Origin: Planctomycetota bacterium
GTDB lineage: Bacteria; Planctomycetota; Planctomycetia; Gemmatales; Gemmataceae
Direction: 5' to 3'
Assembly: GCA_029777335.1 (NCBI GenBank)
Contig: JAKOSN010000171.1
Location: 100,495 to 164,494, forward strand
Length of the DNA: 64,000 nucleotides
In this document: positions 44,219 through 56,185 of the stretch, in pieces
Layout of the letters: every line of letters starts with the position of its first letter
How positions within the stretch are numbered: the stretch's first letter is position 1
The notes under the pieces: model-generated
What the model was told of the DNA's origin: nothing
Databases searched by the model: none
The model's input: only the letters and a program-made list of their open reading frames with translations
Made by a program: the position numbers and the translations under genes

Positions 44219-44476
44219 CTGCGCCCAGCGAGCAGGGCACAGAGTGGGAAAGCCATTGCCCGCGCGGTGGCAGGAAGATAAGCTGAAATCAGGGTGCCGA
44301 TCTTTTCCCGATGCACGTCATCAGGAGAAGGTCGGCTTATTTGTTGATAGGTGCATCCTTCACCCCCCAGATTTTCCACCCTGCTGAGAGAGCAGAGAGG
44401 GAATGGCAGTCATGCCGGATCCTGCGGGCAGACAAAGAGCTAGGCGGGTGGCCCGGGAGCAGGGCGAGGGCGTCTC

Positions 44477-45523
44477 ATGATACTCAACGCCTACGCCATT
44501 CTGGATCTGTTCCTGAGTAGCCTCCGGTTGCTGCTGGGCGTGGGGGTGATCGTTCTTGGCGTTTCAACCTGGAGGCAGTGCGATCGCGCTGCCGCGGAAG
44601 GCGAGCAGCGTGATTTTCTCGAAGACCGTGGTTATCTCCTCTCCCTGCTGGCCTGTCTGTTGCTCGTGGTCAATCTGATCTCCTGGCCGCTCTTTTACCT
44701 GCTCTTGCAGAGTTATGTCGCCGAGTGGCCCGGAGTCATGTGCATCTACGGAGTGACCCAGATTGGCGTGGGATCGCTTGGTCCAAGCCGCTTTCTCCCC
44801 TCCCTGCTCCGGGCACTGCAAATGGCAAAACCCGCCCTGGTTTTTGTGAGTGGGGCGTGGTTTGTCCTCTATCTGGCGAATCGGCAAACGCGAACCGCCC
44901 CCTTAAGGGCTCGGCTTCTGGGAACGTTGGTGCTGGTGGGAGTGCTGGGGATTGGCGACGCCGGGGCCGAACTCGCTTACCTGATCATTCCCAAGAAAGA
45001 GGTGTTCTACACGGGTGGCTGCTGCACTGCGGTTTTCGATGGGGAAGCGCGCGCTTCACGGTTTGTTCCCCAGGCACTATTTGGAGAGGAGGAGATCCCA
45101 ACGCTCTCCCTCATCTGGATTGGAGTCACTCTTGTGCAAATGTTCGCCGTGGGACTCGTTCGCCGCTTCTCCCTGCGAACCGTTTCGCGCGGAGTTCTCA
45201 CGGCGCTGACACTGGGGGCGCTGGTATGCCTGACGGTCAACTCCGTGTTTTTGGTGGAAGTGGCGGCGCCGCGCTTGCTTCATCTGCCCTTCCATCATTG
45301 CCCCTACGACCTTGTGCCCCTGGTTCCGGAGAGCATGGTGGCGGTCGCGCTCCTGTTTGGAGGCACCTTCTCCGTGGGGTGGGCGACCGTGGTCGCGTGG
45401 TTTGGAAACACACCTGAAACGCGGTCCCACTTGCCCAGGTTGATCTCTGCCCTCCTGACCCTGGGGGCAGTTGGGTATTTTGGATCTGTGGTGATGATGA
45501 GTTTGGAGTTGCTCCTGGCATGA
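44477..45523 (+). CDS. Polytopic membrane protein of unknown function
   Basis: A 348-residue inner-membrane protein with about seven to eight hydrophobic segments, starting MILNAYAILDLFLSSLRLLL. A periplasmic or cytoplasmic loop holds GGCCTAVFDG (paired Cys) and a second holds HLPFHHCPYDLVPL (His/Cys rich), both plausible metal or redox ligands. GAGGG precedes ATG 44477. Its stop overlaps the next ATG by 4 nt (ATGA). I do not recognise the family. It begins a six-gene plus-strand cluster with Cys-containing exported proteins and an ABC exporter. Confidence 0.75.
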   Translation: MILNAYAILDLFLSSLRLLLGVGVIVLGVSTWRQCDRAAAEGEQRDFLEDRGYLLSLLACLLLVVNLISWPLFYLLLQSYVAEWPGVMCIYGVTQIGVGSLGPSRFLPSLLRALQMAKPALVFVSGAWFVLYLANRQTRTAPLRARLLGTLVLVGVLGIGDAGAELAYLIIPKKEVFYTGGCCTAVFDGEARASRFVPQALFGEEEIPTLSLIWIGVTLVQMFAVGLVRRFSLRTVSRGVLTALTLGALVCLTVNSVFLVEVAAPRLLHLPFHHCPYDLVPLVPESMVAVALLFGGTFSVGWATVVAWFGNTPETRSHLPRLISALLTLGAVGYFGSVVMMSLELLLA

Positions 45524-45951
45524 AAGCACGCAAGGCAACCTGGAGCCTGCTGGTCGCGATGGCGGTGTTCATCGTCCTGCCGTTGGTGGGACACTGGTCT
45601 CGTCGTTCCCCCGACCCTGGATGTGCCCTGGACGGGATGCCCATCGCTCCCCTCTACCGGGTGGAAGTGAGCGATGCGTTCCACCGCACCCACGTTTTTT
45701 GTTCCCCGCGCTGCGCCATGATCTGGTTGAGTCGCCAACCGCCGGAGCGACAGTACACGGTCCAGGTTACCGACGAGGCGAGTGGCGCGCCCCTTGACGC
45801 ACGGTCTGCCTGGTATGTGCGCAGCTCGATAGTTACCTCTCCGGGGTCCGGGAATCGAATTCATGTTTTCCGCCACCAGGGGGATGCCGAGAGACATGGG
45901 GAGCTGTTTCAGGGATCAATTCTGTCTGAAAACGAGAGGCCCTTCCAGTAA
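45520..45951 (+). CDS. Membrane-anchored TRASH/NosL-like Cys protein
   Basis: A 143-residue protein with an N-terminal hydrophobic anchor or signal (about residues 8-24). The mature domain contains CALDGMPIAPLYRVEVS, then HVFCSPRCAMIWL. This resembles the C-x-x-x-G-M ... FCS-x-x-C pattern of NosL, YHS and TRASH-type metal-binding modules, which handle copper or other soft metals. The assignment is by motif only. It is translationally coupled to the preceding membrane protein (ATGA) and lies 43 bp before the ASPIC/UnbV gene. Confidence 0.65.
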   Translation: MKARKATWSLLVAMAVFIVLPLVGHWSRRSPDPGCALDGMPIAPLYRVEVSDAFHRTHVFCSPRCAMIWLSRQPPERQYTVQVTDEASGAPLDARSAWYVRSSIVTSPGSGNRIHVFRHQGDAERHGELFQGSILSENERPFQ

Positions 45952-45994
45952 AGAGCGACTCGTCTTGTGATGAGCGGCAAGGAGTATCACGGCA

Positions 45995-47848
45995 ATGGCA
46001 CACGCACCCTCTGCACGGACGACCCTCCTGGTGGGGCTCGGGTTGTTGGGATTGGCCCTGAGCGGGTTCGTCTTCTGGCAGATGAACCGCAAACTCGCGC
46101 CCCCTCCCGATTCCCCGAAAAAAAGTGGGTTTGTCGAATGCGCACGGGAATCAGGTATCGATTTCCAGATGGCATTTCTTCCTGGCGAGCAAGGGGAAAA
46201 CTTCAAGATCAACCTCTATGACCACGGCTCGGGAGTGGCTGTCGCTGACTACGACGGCGATGGACATGAGGACATTTACCTTGTGAATCAGCTGGGAGCG
46301 AATGGGCTGTACCGGAACAAGGGCGATGGAACGTTCGAGAATGTGACCCGCAAGGCAGGGGTCGGGTTGGGGGATCGTGTTTGTGTCGCCGCCGTCTTCG
46401 CGGATTACGACAATGATGGCCACCAGGATCTCTTTGTTACCAGCACCCGTGGCGGGAACGTTCTGTTCCACAACAACGGCGAGGGAACCTTCACCGAGGT
46501 AACCAAAAAAGCCGGAGTGGAACAGGTGGGGCATGCCCAGACGGCTGTCTTTTTTGACTACGACAACGACGGGTTCCTGGATCTGTTTGTCACCTACACC
46601 GCGCAGTGGACGCTCAACCGCAAGGATGATTCCTCTCGTTATTATCCCGGGCCAGTCACTCTCTGGGAACTGGCGAACAGTCCCCGTGAGTACAACATGC
46701 TCTACCACAACAATGGCGATGGCACCTTCACCAACGTAACAGAGAAGGCAGGGGTCCAAGGCAAAGGCTGGGGCGGAGACGTGGCCGTCTTTGACTACAA
46801 CGACGACGGCTATCTGGACCTCTTCGTAACCAACATGTTTGGTGCCAGTCAACTTTTTCGCAATAACAAGGATGGCACGTTCACCAACGTCACCACGAAC
46901 ATCCTGGGACGCACCTCGTTTGGCGCCATCGGCTCCAAGGCATTTGATTTCAACAATGATGGAAAACTCGATCTCATCATTGCGGATATGCATTCAGACA
47001 TGTGGCTGCCCTTTGAATTCAACCCCGCGGACTTTCCGCGGGATGCTCTCCACATGAAGTATAAAACAACCCAGGGGATGGGATACGACAGGGCGCCCAA
47101 TGGCAAGGAGTTGGAGCAACGCTTTCTGGATACGCTTCGCTTCAAACACGACGAGGTTCTCTTTGGAAACACTCTCTACAAGAAACTTCCGTCGGGGAAG
47201 TTTGAGGAGGTATCAGACAAGGCAAATCTGGAGACGTGGTGGCCGTGGGGGGTGGCGACAGGAGATTTCGACAACGATGGCTATGAAGATGTGTTCATCC
47301 CTACTGGCATGGGCTATCCGTATGCCTACTGGCCCAACGTACTGATGATGAATAATGGGAACGAAACCTTCACCGACCGGGCTGCCGAACTGGGGATCGA
47401 ACCACCCCCCGACGGGCGTTATTTGCCCAACCCAATTGGGGGTAAACAAGCAGCACGAAGCTCGCGTTGTGCTGCTGTCGCGGATTTCGATGGCGATGGT
47501 CGCCTGGACCTTATCGTAAACAACTTCAACGATCGCGCATTTTATTTTCACAACCAGTTCCCCGCGCGAAATTACCTCTCCTTCCAGCTCACGGGAACCA
47601 AATGTAACCGGGATGCCATTGGCGCCCTCGTCAGGATCTTCATGGGGAAGGAAGTGATGGTACGCCAGGTTCATGCCGCCGGGGGCTACCTGTCTCAATC
47701 CTCCAAGATCGTTCATTTTGGGCTGGGCGACCGCTCCCGCGTGGATCGAGTGGAGATCCACTGGCCCGGATGGCCTGCGGATAAGTACGAGACCATCACC
47801 AATCCAACCCTGAACACCTTGCATCGCAGAACTGAACCTTCCCGGTAG
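45995..47848 (+). CDS. CRTAC1-type VCBS/FG-GAP repeat protein with ASPIC/UnbV domain
   Basis: A 617-residue exported protein with an N-terminal hydrophobic anchor (about residues 10-29). At least seven calcium-loop repeats follow, of DxDxDG type: DYDGDGHED, DYDNDGHQD, DYDNDGFLD, DYNDDGYLD, DFNNDGKLD, DFDNDGYED and DFDGDGRLD, forming a predicted beta-propeller. The C-terminal ASPIC/UnbV domain contains RDAIGALVRIF, VHAAGGYLSQSS and VEIHWPGW. Such proteins are extracytoplasmic; their biochemical role is largely unknown. AAGGAG lies about 10 nt before the ATG. A small Cys-rich protein starts 26 bp later. Confidence 0.9.
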   Translation: MAHAPSARTTLLVGLGLLGLALSGFVFWQMNRKLAPPPDSPKKSGFVECARESGIDFQMAFLPGEQGENFKINLYDHGSGVAVADYDGDGHEDIYLVNQLGANGLYRNKGDGTFENVTRKAGVGLGDRVCVAAVFADYDNDGHQDLFVTSTRGGNVLFHNNGEGTFTEVTKKAGVEQVGHAQTAVFFDYDNDGFLDLFVTYTAQWTLNRKDDSSRYYPGPVTLWELANSPREYNMLYHNNGDGTFTNVTEKAGVQGKGWGGDVAVFDYNDDGYLDLFVTNMFGASQLFRNNKDGTFTNVTTNILGRTSFGAIGSKAFDFNNDGKLDLIIADMHSDMWLPFEFNPADFPRDALHMKYKTTQGMGYDRAPNGKELEQRFLDTLRFKHDEVLFGNTLYKKLPSGKFEEVSDKANLETWWPWGVATGDFDNDGYEDVFIPTGMGYPYAYWPNVLMMNNGNETFTDRAAELGIEPPPDGRYLPNPIGGKQAARSSRCAAVADFDGDGRLDLIVNNFNDRAFYFHNQFPARNYLSFQLTGTKCNRDAIGALVRIFMGKEVMVRQVHAAGGYLSQSSKIVHFGLGDRSRVDRVEIHWPGWPADKYETITNPTLNTLHRRTEPSR

Positions 47849-47874
47849 GTTCTGCCAAAGGAGTGAATCGATTG

Positions 47875-48207
47875 ATGGATGCTCGGGGTGTACGGCTCTT
47901 GCTCGTTCTCCTGATGTTGGTTGGTGTGACCGCTGGGGTGTTGTTTTTTGAAGCACGCCAGGAAAGCGTGCGGCAGACCCAGGCAGAGGAATTTCAGCGC
48001 CTGGTCGGGGGGATGGGTTTTGGGCCTGCGAGCGATTGGGAGGATTGTCCGTTCTCCTTCGATCCGCGACTGGGCGGGTCCTGCGGTTTGAATAGTGGTC
48101 CTCTCCCCGGAGGGAGTTGTTTCTGCCCACGTCACGCAGAATCGATCTTTTCCTATCCAGCGCTTCAACCACAGCATTACCCCGCGCAAGAAGGGAGTAG
48201 CCAGTGA
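47875..48207 (+). CDS. Small membrane-anchored Cys-rich protein
   Basis: A 110-residue protein with an N-terminal membrane helix (about residues 7-25) and an exported domain containing DCPFSFDPRLGGSCG and GGSCFCPRH: four Cys plus a His in about 35 residues, consistent with metal binding or disulfides. It has no recognised family. ATG 47875 is preceded by AAAGGAG about 11 nt upstream; the frame could also begin at TTG 47872 or GTG 47863. Its TGA overlaps the next gene's ATG (TGATG), so it is coupled to the FtsX-type permease. Confidence 0.65.
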   Translation: MDARGVRLLLVLLMLVGVTAGVLFFEARQESVRQTQAEEFQRLVGGMGFGPASDWEDCPFSFDPRLGGSCGLNSGPLPGGSCFCPRHAESIFSYPALQPQHYPAQEGSSQ

Positions 48208-49400
48208 TGCTATTCCTGGACATCGTTCATACCGGGTTGGCCTCGGTTCTGCTGCACCGGCTGCGGAGCCTGGTCTGTGTTCTCGCGTTGCTGGCGATTC
48301 TGCTCCCCTATCTGACCGCACTGGGGCTTTCGCGGGGATTGGAAGCCGAGGCAGAGAGTTCCGCACGCCTGGGAGCCGATCTGTACGTCGCAGGCAACCA
48401 ATTTGGTCGTATGGTTCCCCTCCCACCCGACGCCGAGGCACGCGTGAAACAATTGGAAGGAGTGACCAGAGTTGTACCACGCGTGGTTGGCGAGGTGTTT
48501 CTGGGGAAGGACCATCAACGGGCGGTCTTGCTTGGTCTCCCTCCGTCGCAGTTCCCTGCCTGGTCCAGCACGGTTGAAGGGGAACTCCCACGGTCAGGGA
48601 GCGTGAATGAACTGGTCATCGGCACAACGCTGGCCCAGCGCTTGAATCTGAAGATCGGATCGATGATCCCTCCCTTTTACCAGAACGAGCAGGGGGAACG
48701 ACTCTCCCGGGTTGTGGGACTCTTCAAAGCCAATGCTCCCCTGTGGCAAGCCAACCTCATCCTCACCACACTGGACACGGCGCAGGCGATCTTCGCGCAA
48801 CCGGCCGGGGTGGCCACGGATTTGCTCGTTTGGTGTCGCCCTGGCTACGAGGAAGCAGTCGCCCGCTCCATCACCTGGCTGCCCTCGCTCGGTGACCAGA
48901 CGGGGCGCGGCCCGGTCCGGTTCCAGGTGACGACCCGTCAGGATCTGCTGGTGCTTCTCCCCCAGGGACTAATGCATCGCGAAGGACTCTTTAATCTGCA
49001 TTTCGTGCTGGTCTTCATCATTGGGATCCTTGTATTCCTGGTGGTGTCCGGACTTGGACTTGGCGAGAGACGCCGCGAGATCGCCATCCTGAAGGCCATG
49101 GGATGGCAAACGGATCAACTCCTGCTTCGTGGCGTGGTTGAAAGTGTTGCCCTCAGCCTCATGGGGGCGTGTTTGGCGTTCTTGCTCGCCTGGGTGTGGC
49201 TGCGCCTGCTGAATGGCTACGGGATCGCTGGCGTGGTCCTGGCGGGCGTGGGTGTCATGCCCGACTTCCAGGTGCCGTTTCGTCTGGCTCCCATTCCTCT
49301 TTTGCTCGGTTTTGTACTCGCTTTTGTGATCGTGGGCACTGGTACGGTTTATTCCTCATGGCGTGCCGCGATCGCGCCGCCGCGTGATGCCATGCGTTAG
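48207..49400 (+). CDS. FtsX-like ABC transporter permease
   Basis: A 397-residue inner-membrane protein of the LolC/MacB type. It has one helix near the N-terminus (LVCVLALLAILLPYLTALGL), a periplasmic domain of about 220 residues (contains VVPRVVGEVFLGKDHQRAVL and GTTLAQRLNLKIGSMI), and three C-terminal helices around VLVFIIGILVFLVVSGLGLG, ALSLMGACLAFLLAWVWLRL and LLLGFVLAFVIVGTGTVYS. GERRREIAILKAMGWQ is the conserved coupling segment. GGGAG precedes ATG 48207, which overlaps the previous stop. The matching ATPase gene starts 24 bp after its stop. Confidence 0.9.
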   Translation: MLFLDIVHTGLASVLLHRLRSLVCVLALLAILLPYLTALGLSRGLEAEAESSARLGADLYVAGNQFGRMVPLPPDAEARVKQLEGVTRVVPRVVGEVFLGKDHQRAVLLGLPPSQFPAWSSTVEGELPRSGSVNELVIGTTLAQRLNLKIGSMIPPFYQNEQGERLSRVVGLFKANAPLWQANLILTTLDTAQAIFAQPAGVATDLLVWCRPGYEEAVARSITWLPSLGDQTGRGPVRFQVTTRQDLLVLLPQGLMHREGLFNLHFVLVFIIGILVFLVVSGLGLGERRREIAILKAMGWQTDQLLLRGVVESVALSLMGACLAFLLAWVWLRLLNGYGIAGVVLAGVGVMPDFQVPFRLAPIPLLLGFVLAFVIVGTGTVYSSWRAAIAPPRDAMR

Positions 49401-49424
49401 AGATCTTGCGACGCGGAGGTGACG

Positions 49425-50123
49425 ATGGCCCTGCTGGACACGCACGCACTTTGCAAGGAGTATCGACTTTCCTCGGGAATCCTTATTCGCGCGTTGGAGG
49501 AGGTGTCGCTCGCTGTCGAGCGTGGTAGCATCACGTTGCTCACCGGGCCGTCGGGATCGGGGAAAACCACCCTGCTCGCCCTCCTGGGAGCACTGGACCG
49601 ACCAACACGCGGAACGGTTCGCCTGGAGGGCGTCGAGCTGACCCGTTGCTCCGATGTAGAACTGGCTCGCGTGCGACGCCGAATGGGATTTGTGTTTCAA
49701 GACTATGCGTTGATTCCCAATCTGACCGCAGAGGAGAACATTACCTATCCGTTAATTCCTCGTCGAGTGCCGCCAGCGGAACGGCGCCAGCGTGCCCTGG
49801 AGTTGCTGCAACGATTTGGGATGGAGAACCGGTTGCGGGTGCGGGCGGGGAGTTTAAGTGGGGGCGAGCAGCAGCGGGTCGCGGTTGCTCGCGCATTGGC
49901 GGGGGATCCCGATGTTCTCCTCGCCGACGAACCCACGTCCAGTTTGGATGCTGAGACGGCGGACTTTGTGTGCGCTGTTTTTCAGGAGTTTCATCACGCG
50001 GGCAAAACGGCGATCCTCGTTTCACATGACCCCCGCGTGGTCGCCCTCGCCACGGCGGTCTACTCGCTCAGGAATGGTCAGTTGGTTCCCCCGCCAACGG
50101 CAGCCCCGACGGCCAGTGCTTGA
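49425..50123 (+). CDS. LolD-like ABC transporter ATP-binding protein
   Basis: A 232-residue ATPase of the LolD/MacB/FtsE group. Walker A is [10 protein letters not shown], the Q-loop region [20 protein letters not shown], the signature [15 protein letters not shown], Walker [13 protein letters not shown] and the switch in VSHDPR. Length is typical. GGAGG lies 5 nt before ATG 49425, favouring it over GTG 49419. It completes a six-gene cluster and pairs with the FtsX-type permease. The stop faces the RmlD-like gene 57 bp away on the other strand. Confidence 0.93.
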   Translation: MALLDTHALCKEYRLSSGILIRALEEVSLAVERGSITLLTGPSGSGKTTLLALLGALDRPTRGTVRLEGVELTRCSDVELARVRRRMGFVFQDYALIPNLTAEENITYPLIPRRVPPAERRQRALELLQRFGMENRLRVRAGSLSGGEQQRVAVARALAGDPDVLLADEPTSSLDAETADFVCAVFQEFHHAGKTAILVSHDPRVVALATAVYSLRNGQLVPPPTAAPTASA

Positions 50124-50180
50124 CGCCTCCTCCACCAACGAACAAGGAACCTCGCGCAGGCGGGCGCCGGACGCCTCCCC

Positions 50181-51062
50181 CTATTCAAGCTCCATTTCAC
50201 GCAGGAAGTCGGTGAATGTCGGCCAGGGGAGTGACGGGAACAAGTCACGCCAACGTGCGCTGTTGAGCGAGGTGTCGCGCGGGCGCGGTTCGGGGGCAGG
50301 GGCATCGGCACGCCGCGTGGGAACCAGCAGAGCCGGATTGGCACCCAGGTGCGTCGCCAGCTGCTGTCCCATTTCGTAACGGCTCAAGCGTTCGGGTCCG
50401 CCCAGGTGCAGCAGCCCGCTGAAGTCCGACAGACCGATTTCGACCAGTGCTCGGGCCGCCGTGGCGAAACTCAACGGGGTGCGCCACTCGTCGGTGAAGA
50501 GCGTGAGGGGGTGGCCGTTTCGCAGACGATCAAGCTGATCGCCAAAAAACGAGGGGCAACCAAGCAGATGCGGACCAACCATCAGACTGACGCGGACCAC
50601 CACGCCGCGCGTCCAGCGCAGGATGGCCTGCTCTCCCTCTGCCTTCGACTTGCCATAGATCGACAGCGGATTGAGGGCATCCGCTTCGCAATAGTTGCCC
50701 TTCTCGCCATCGAAAACCAGATCGGTCGAAAGATGAACCAGTCGCGACTGATAGAACCTGGTCAACGCCGCCAGGGTGGCGACCGCGTTGCTGTTGATGG
50801 CGAAGGCACGAGCGGGATCGCGCTGGCAATCGGCAATCCGCGAAAGGGCGCCGGCGTGGAGAACCAGCGTGGGCAGGACCCGCTCAAACGCCTCAAGAAT
50901 CGCGGTGGGAGAGTCGAGGGGAACGGCTTCGATTGGAGCACCGAACAACTCCCCCTGGAAATGCCCGCTCCAACCAAGCGCAGGAAGGCCACGTTGCTGC
51001 AGCTCGCGTAGCAAGTAGGGCCCGAGTTGTCCACTTGCCCCGGTGACCAGCACCCGCGTCAT
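50181..51062 (-). CDS. RmlD-like NAD(P)-dependent sugar-nucleotide reductase
   Basis: A 293-residue extended short-chain dehydrogenase resembling dTDP-4-dehydrorhamnose reductase. It has the nucleotide motif GASGQLG (8-14), LVHLSTDLVFDGEKG (Ser/Thr of the triad at about 112-113) and Y136xxxK140 in SIYGKSK. The substrate is not determined; rhamnose genes (rmlA, B, C) are absent nearby. The ATG overlaps the stop of the enolase-like gene by 4 nt (ATGA), so the two products are made together, which is an unusual pairing. Confidence 0.85.
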   Translation of the reverse strand: MTRVLVTGASGQLGPYLLRELQQRGLPALGWSGHFQGELFGAPIEAVPLDSPTAILEAFERVLPTLVLHAGALSRIADCQRDPARAFAINSNAVATLAALTRFYQSRLVHLSTDLVFDGEKGNYCEADALNPLSIYGKSKAEGEQAILRWTRGVVVRVSLMVGPHLLGCPSFFGDQLDRLRNGHPLTLFTDEWRTPLSFATAARALVEIGLSDFSGLLHLGGPERLSRYEMGQQLATHLGANPALLVPTRRADAPAPEPRPRDTSLNSARWRDLFPSLPWPTFTDFLREMELE

Positions 51063-52360
51063 GAGGCGCGCTCCCGTTGCAACTGGCTCCAGGTACAGAA
51101 CCGCTGGGCGCCCAGCTCTTCCTCGATACGCAGCAGTTGATTGTACTTGGCGAGCCGTTCACTGCGCGCCACGGAGCCAATCTTGATCTGCCCGGCGCCG
51201 CTCCCGACGGCCAGGTCGGCGATGGTGGTGTCCTCCGTCTCGCCACTGCGGGCAGAGACGATCGCGCGATAGTTGTGCTGCCGCGCCAGTGCCAGTACCT
51301 GGAGCGTTTCGGTCAGGGTTCCAATCTGGTTGACCTTCACCAGAATGGCGTTGGCGAGATGGTGATCGATTCCCAGTCTTAGCCGGGTGGGGTTGGTGAC
51401 GAAAAGATCATCGCCAATTAACTGAATGCGTTGCCCGAGAGCCAACGTCAACTCGCGCCAGCCTTCCAGGTCGTCCTCCGCCATGCCATCCTCAATGCTC
51501 AGCACCGGATACTGCTCCACCCAGCGCGTGAGCAAAGTCACCATCTCCGAGGCCGTCAGCGGCGGTCCGTGATCGTGTAGGTGATAGGCGCCGTCGCGAT
51601 AGAAATGTGTGCTGGCGACATCAAGAGCCAGCGCCGCATCGTGGCCCGGCTCCAACCCTGCCTGGCGAATCGCCTCGACGGCGAACTGGATCGCCTGTTC
51701 ATTGCTTTCCAGTTTGGGGCCAAAACCGCCTTCATCGCCGACCAGAACGCTCTCGAACCCTGCCTGACGGAGTACCTGTGCCAGACTGCGATAGACCGCC
51801 ACCGTCATTTCGAGCGCCTCGGAGTAGGTGCGTGCTCGGATGGGCAGCAGGAGGCAATCCTGAATGTCGAGATTGTGGCCGGCGTGCAGTCCGCCACTGA
51901 TCAGGTTGACCATGGGGAAGGGAAGACGCGCCCGGCCCTCGGGGTCGAGATAACGCCACAGCGGTTTCTGCCGGGCGGCGGCGGCGGCGTGCGCACAGGC
52001 CAGCGAAAGGGCCACCAGAGCGTTGGCGCCCAGGTGCGATTTGTTTGGCGACCCATCGAGTTGACAGAGCGCGCGATCGACCCCTTCCTGATTGGTGACA
52101 ACCAGTCCGCACAGGGAGGAGGCGAGTTGTTCATTCACGTGGCGCACCGCCCGGCGAACTCCCTTGCCGCCGTGGCGTGAGGAGTCGCCGTCTCGCAGTT
52201 CGACCGCCTCGTGGCGGCCGGTGCTGGCGCCGGAAGGAGCAATGGCTCGGCCCCAGGCTCCGCCATGGCAATGCACCTCGACTTCCACCGTTGGAATCCC
52301 GCGGCTGTCGAGGACCTCACGCCCCTGCACACGGGTAATCACTGGATTGGGATCGGCCAT
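51059..52360 (-). CDS. Enolase family protein with altered catalytic residues
   Basis: A 433-residue enolase homolog, full length. It retains SGASTG, H159 (GGLHAGHN), E210 (GDEGGF), the metal ligands D247, E290 and D317, K342 (VKVNQIG), R371 and K393. Two residues conserved in glycolytic enolases differ: the second-loop Glu in DIQE is Asp168, and the His of SHRSGET is Ala370 (VSARSGETED). The N/D/N around the GG-x-H loop are also changed. It may still be glycolytic, or it may use another substrate; CPEP synthases of phosphinothricin pathways are known enolase homologs. AGGGA precedes the ATG. It is coupled to the RmlD-like reductase. Confidence 0.88.
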   Translation of the reverse strand: MADPNPVITRVQGREVLDSRGIPTVEVEVHCHGGAWGRAIAPSGASTGRHEAVELRDGDSSRHGGKGVRRAVRHVNEQLASSLCGLVVTNQEGVDRALCQLDGSPNKSHLGANALVALSLACAHAAAAARQKPLWRYLDPEGRARLPFPMVNLISGGLHAGHNLDIQDCLLLPIRARTYSEALEMTVAVYRSLAQVLRQAGFESVLVGDEGGFGPKLESNEQAIQFAVEAIRQAGLEPGHDAALALDVASTHFYRDGAYHLHDHGPPLTASEMVTLLTRWVEQYPVLSIEDGMAEDDLEGWRELTLALGQRIQLIGDDLFVTNPTRLRLGIDHHLANAILVKVNQIGTLTETLQVLALARQHNYRAIVSARSGETEDTTIADLAVGSGAGQIKIGSVARSERLAKYNQLLRIEEELGAQRFCTWSQLQRERAS

Positions 52361-52378
52361 GATTCCCTGGGGTTGCGG

Positions 52379-52954
52379 TCACGGGAGTTTTTTCAAACTT
52401 GAGTCGAGAAGCCGTTTCTCGGCCTCGGCCTTGCTTTCTTCCTTGAGTTTATCGAGCGCCTCTCCAAATTCATCGCGATACTGCTGCGGGACGGCGACAA
52501 TCACCCCGCGCATCGCCGAGAGCATGACGGGCGCCACCTGCGATTCGTTCAGGGTTTCGTGAATGGACTCGCTGCCGTAGACTGCCAGCCCGAGCAAGAT
52601 GGCCCCGGCCACCAGACCAAACTTAAGCGAACCCGCGAGTGCGCCCAGCACGCGATCCCAGACCTTCAAATGAGCCGCTTTCAAGGCGCGTTCCGCCAGC
52701 CAGGTTGCTGTGTAGAAGACGATGTAGATACCGACAAAGGTGCCGACGTAGGCGAGCAGTTTCAGGCTCACCTCGTTCAATCCCTGCACCTGTTCGCCCA
52801 GCCACCCGGCAATCGGTTCATGAAAATCGATGGTGACATAGATGGCAACCCCGAAAGTGACGATCCGGGCAATTTGCCAGAGCAAGCCGCTCCAGGCTCC
52901 GAGCAGGGCGCCAATCCCCAGAATGCTCAGTAACAAGATATCGAGCCAGTGCAT
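52379..52954 (-). CDS. CvpA family membrane protein
   Basis: A 191-residue protein starting MHWLDILLLSILGIGALLGA, with four hydrophobic segments and the family's middle block (VGIYIVFYTATWLAERALKA and WDRVLGALAGSLKFGLVAGA). The C-terminal 50 residues are charged and helical. CvpA proteins are inner-membrane proteins linked to colicin V production, envelope integrity and purF expression in enterobacteria. GAGGGAG lies 9 nt before the ATG. The enolase-like gene begins 18 nt after its stop, so the three minus-strand genes probably form an operon. Confidence 0.88.
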   Translation of the reverse strand: MHWLDILLLSILGIGALLGAWSGLLWQIARIVTFGVAIYVTIDFHEPIAGWLGEQVQGLNEVSLKLLAYVGTFVGIYIVFYTATWLAERALKAAHLKVWDRVLGALAGSLKFGLVAGAILLGLAVYGSESIHETLNESQVAPVMLSAMRGVIVAVPQQYRDEFGEALDKLKEESKAEAEKRLLDSSLKKLP

Positions 52955-53113
52955 GGCAAGGTCTCCCTCAGGATCGTCCTTCCTGTGTGCTCATTATATC
53001 CCAACGCCCCCCCACCCTTCCACGCGAACCGCAATCTCAACCAGACAGCCTCTTGGCAAGCGCATTCGATTCGGGGACAATAGGCAAAGGACAACTGGGT
53101 TGGAGGGTATGTG

Positions 53114-56116
<3,003 letters not shown>

Positions 56117-56136
56117 AAAGAACTGGGTAGGAGCGC

Positions 56137-56177
56137 GTTGAGTGGCACCTTTCGCAGAACGAAAGGTGCCACTCAAC
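56137..56177. terminator. Perfect 18-bp inverted repeat between convergent genes
   Basis: GTTGAGTGGCACCTTTCG (56137-56154), loop CAGAA, and CGAAAGGTGCCACTCAAC (56160-56177) form a perfect 18-bp stem. It lies between the PSD1 stop (56116) and the purH stop (56186) and could stop transcription from both sides. No U-tract follows on either side. Confidence 0.7.
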
Positions 56178-56185
56178 CTCCTCGC

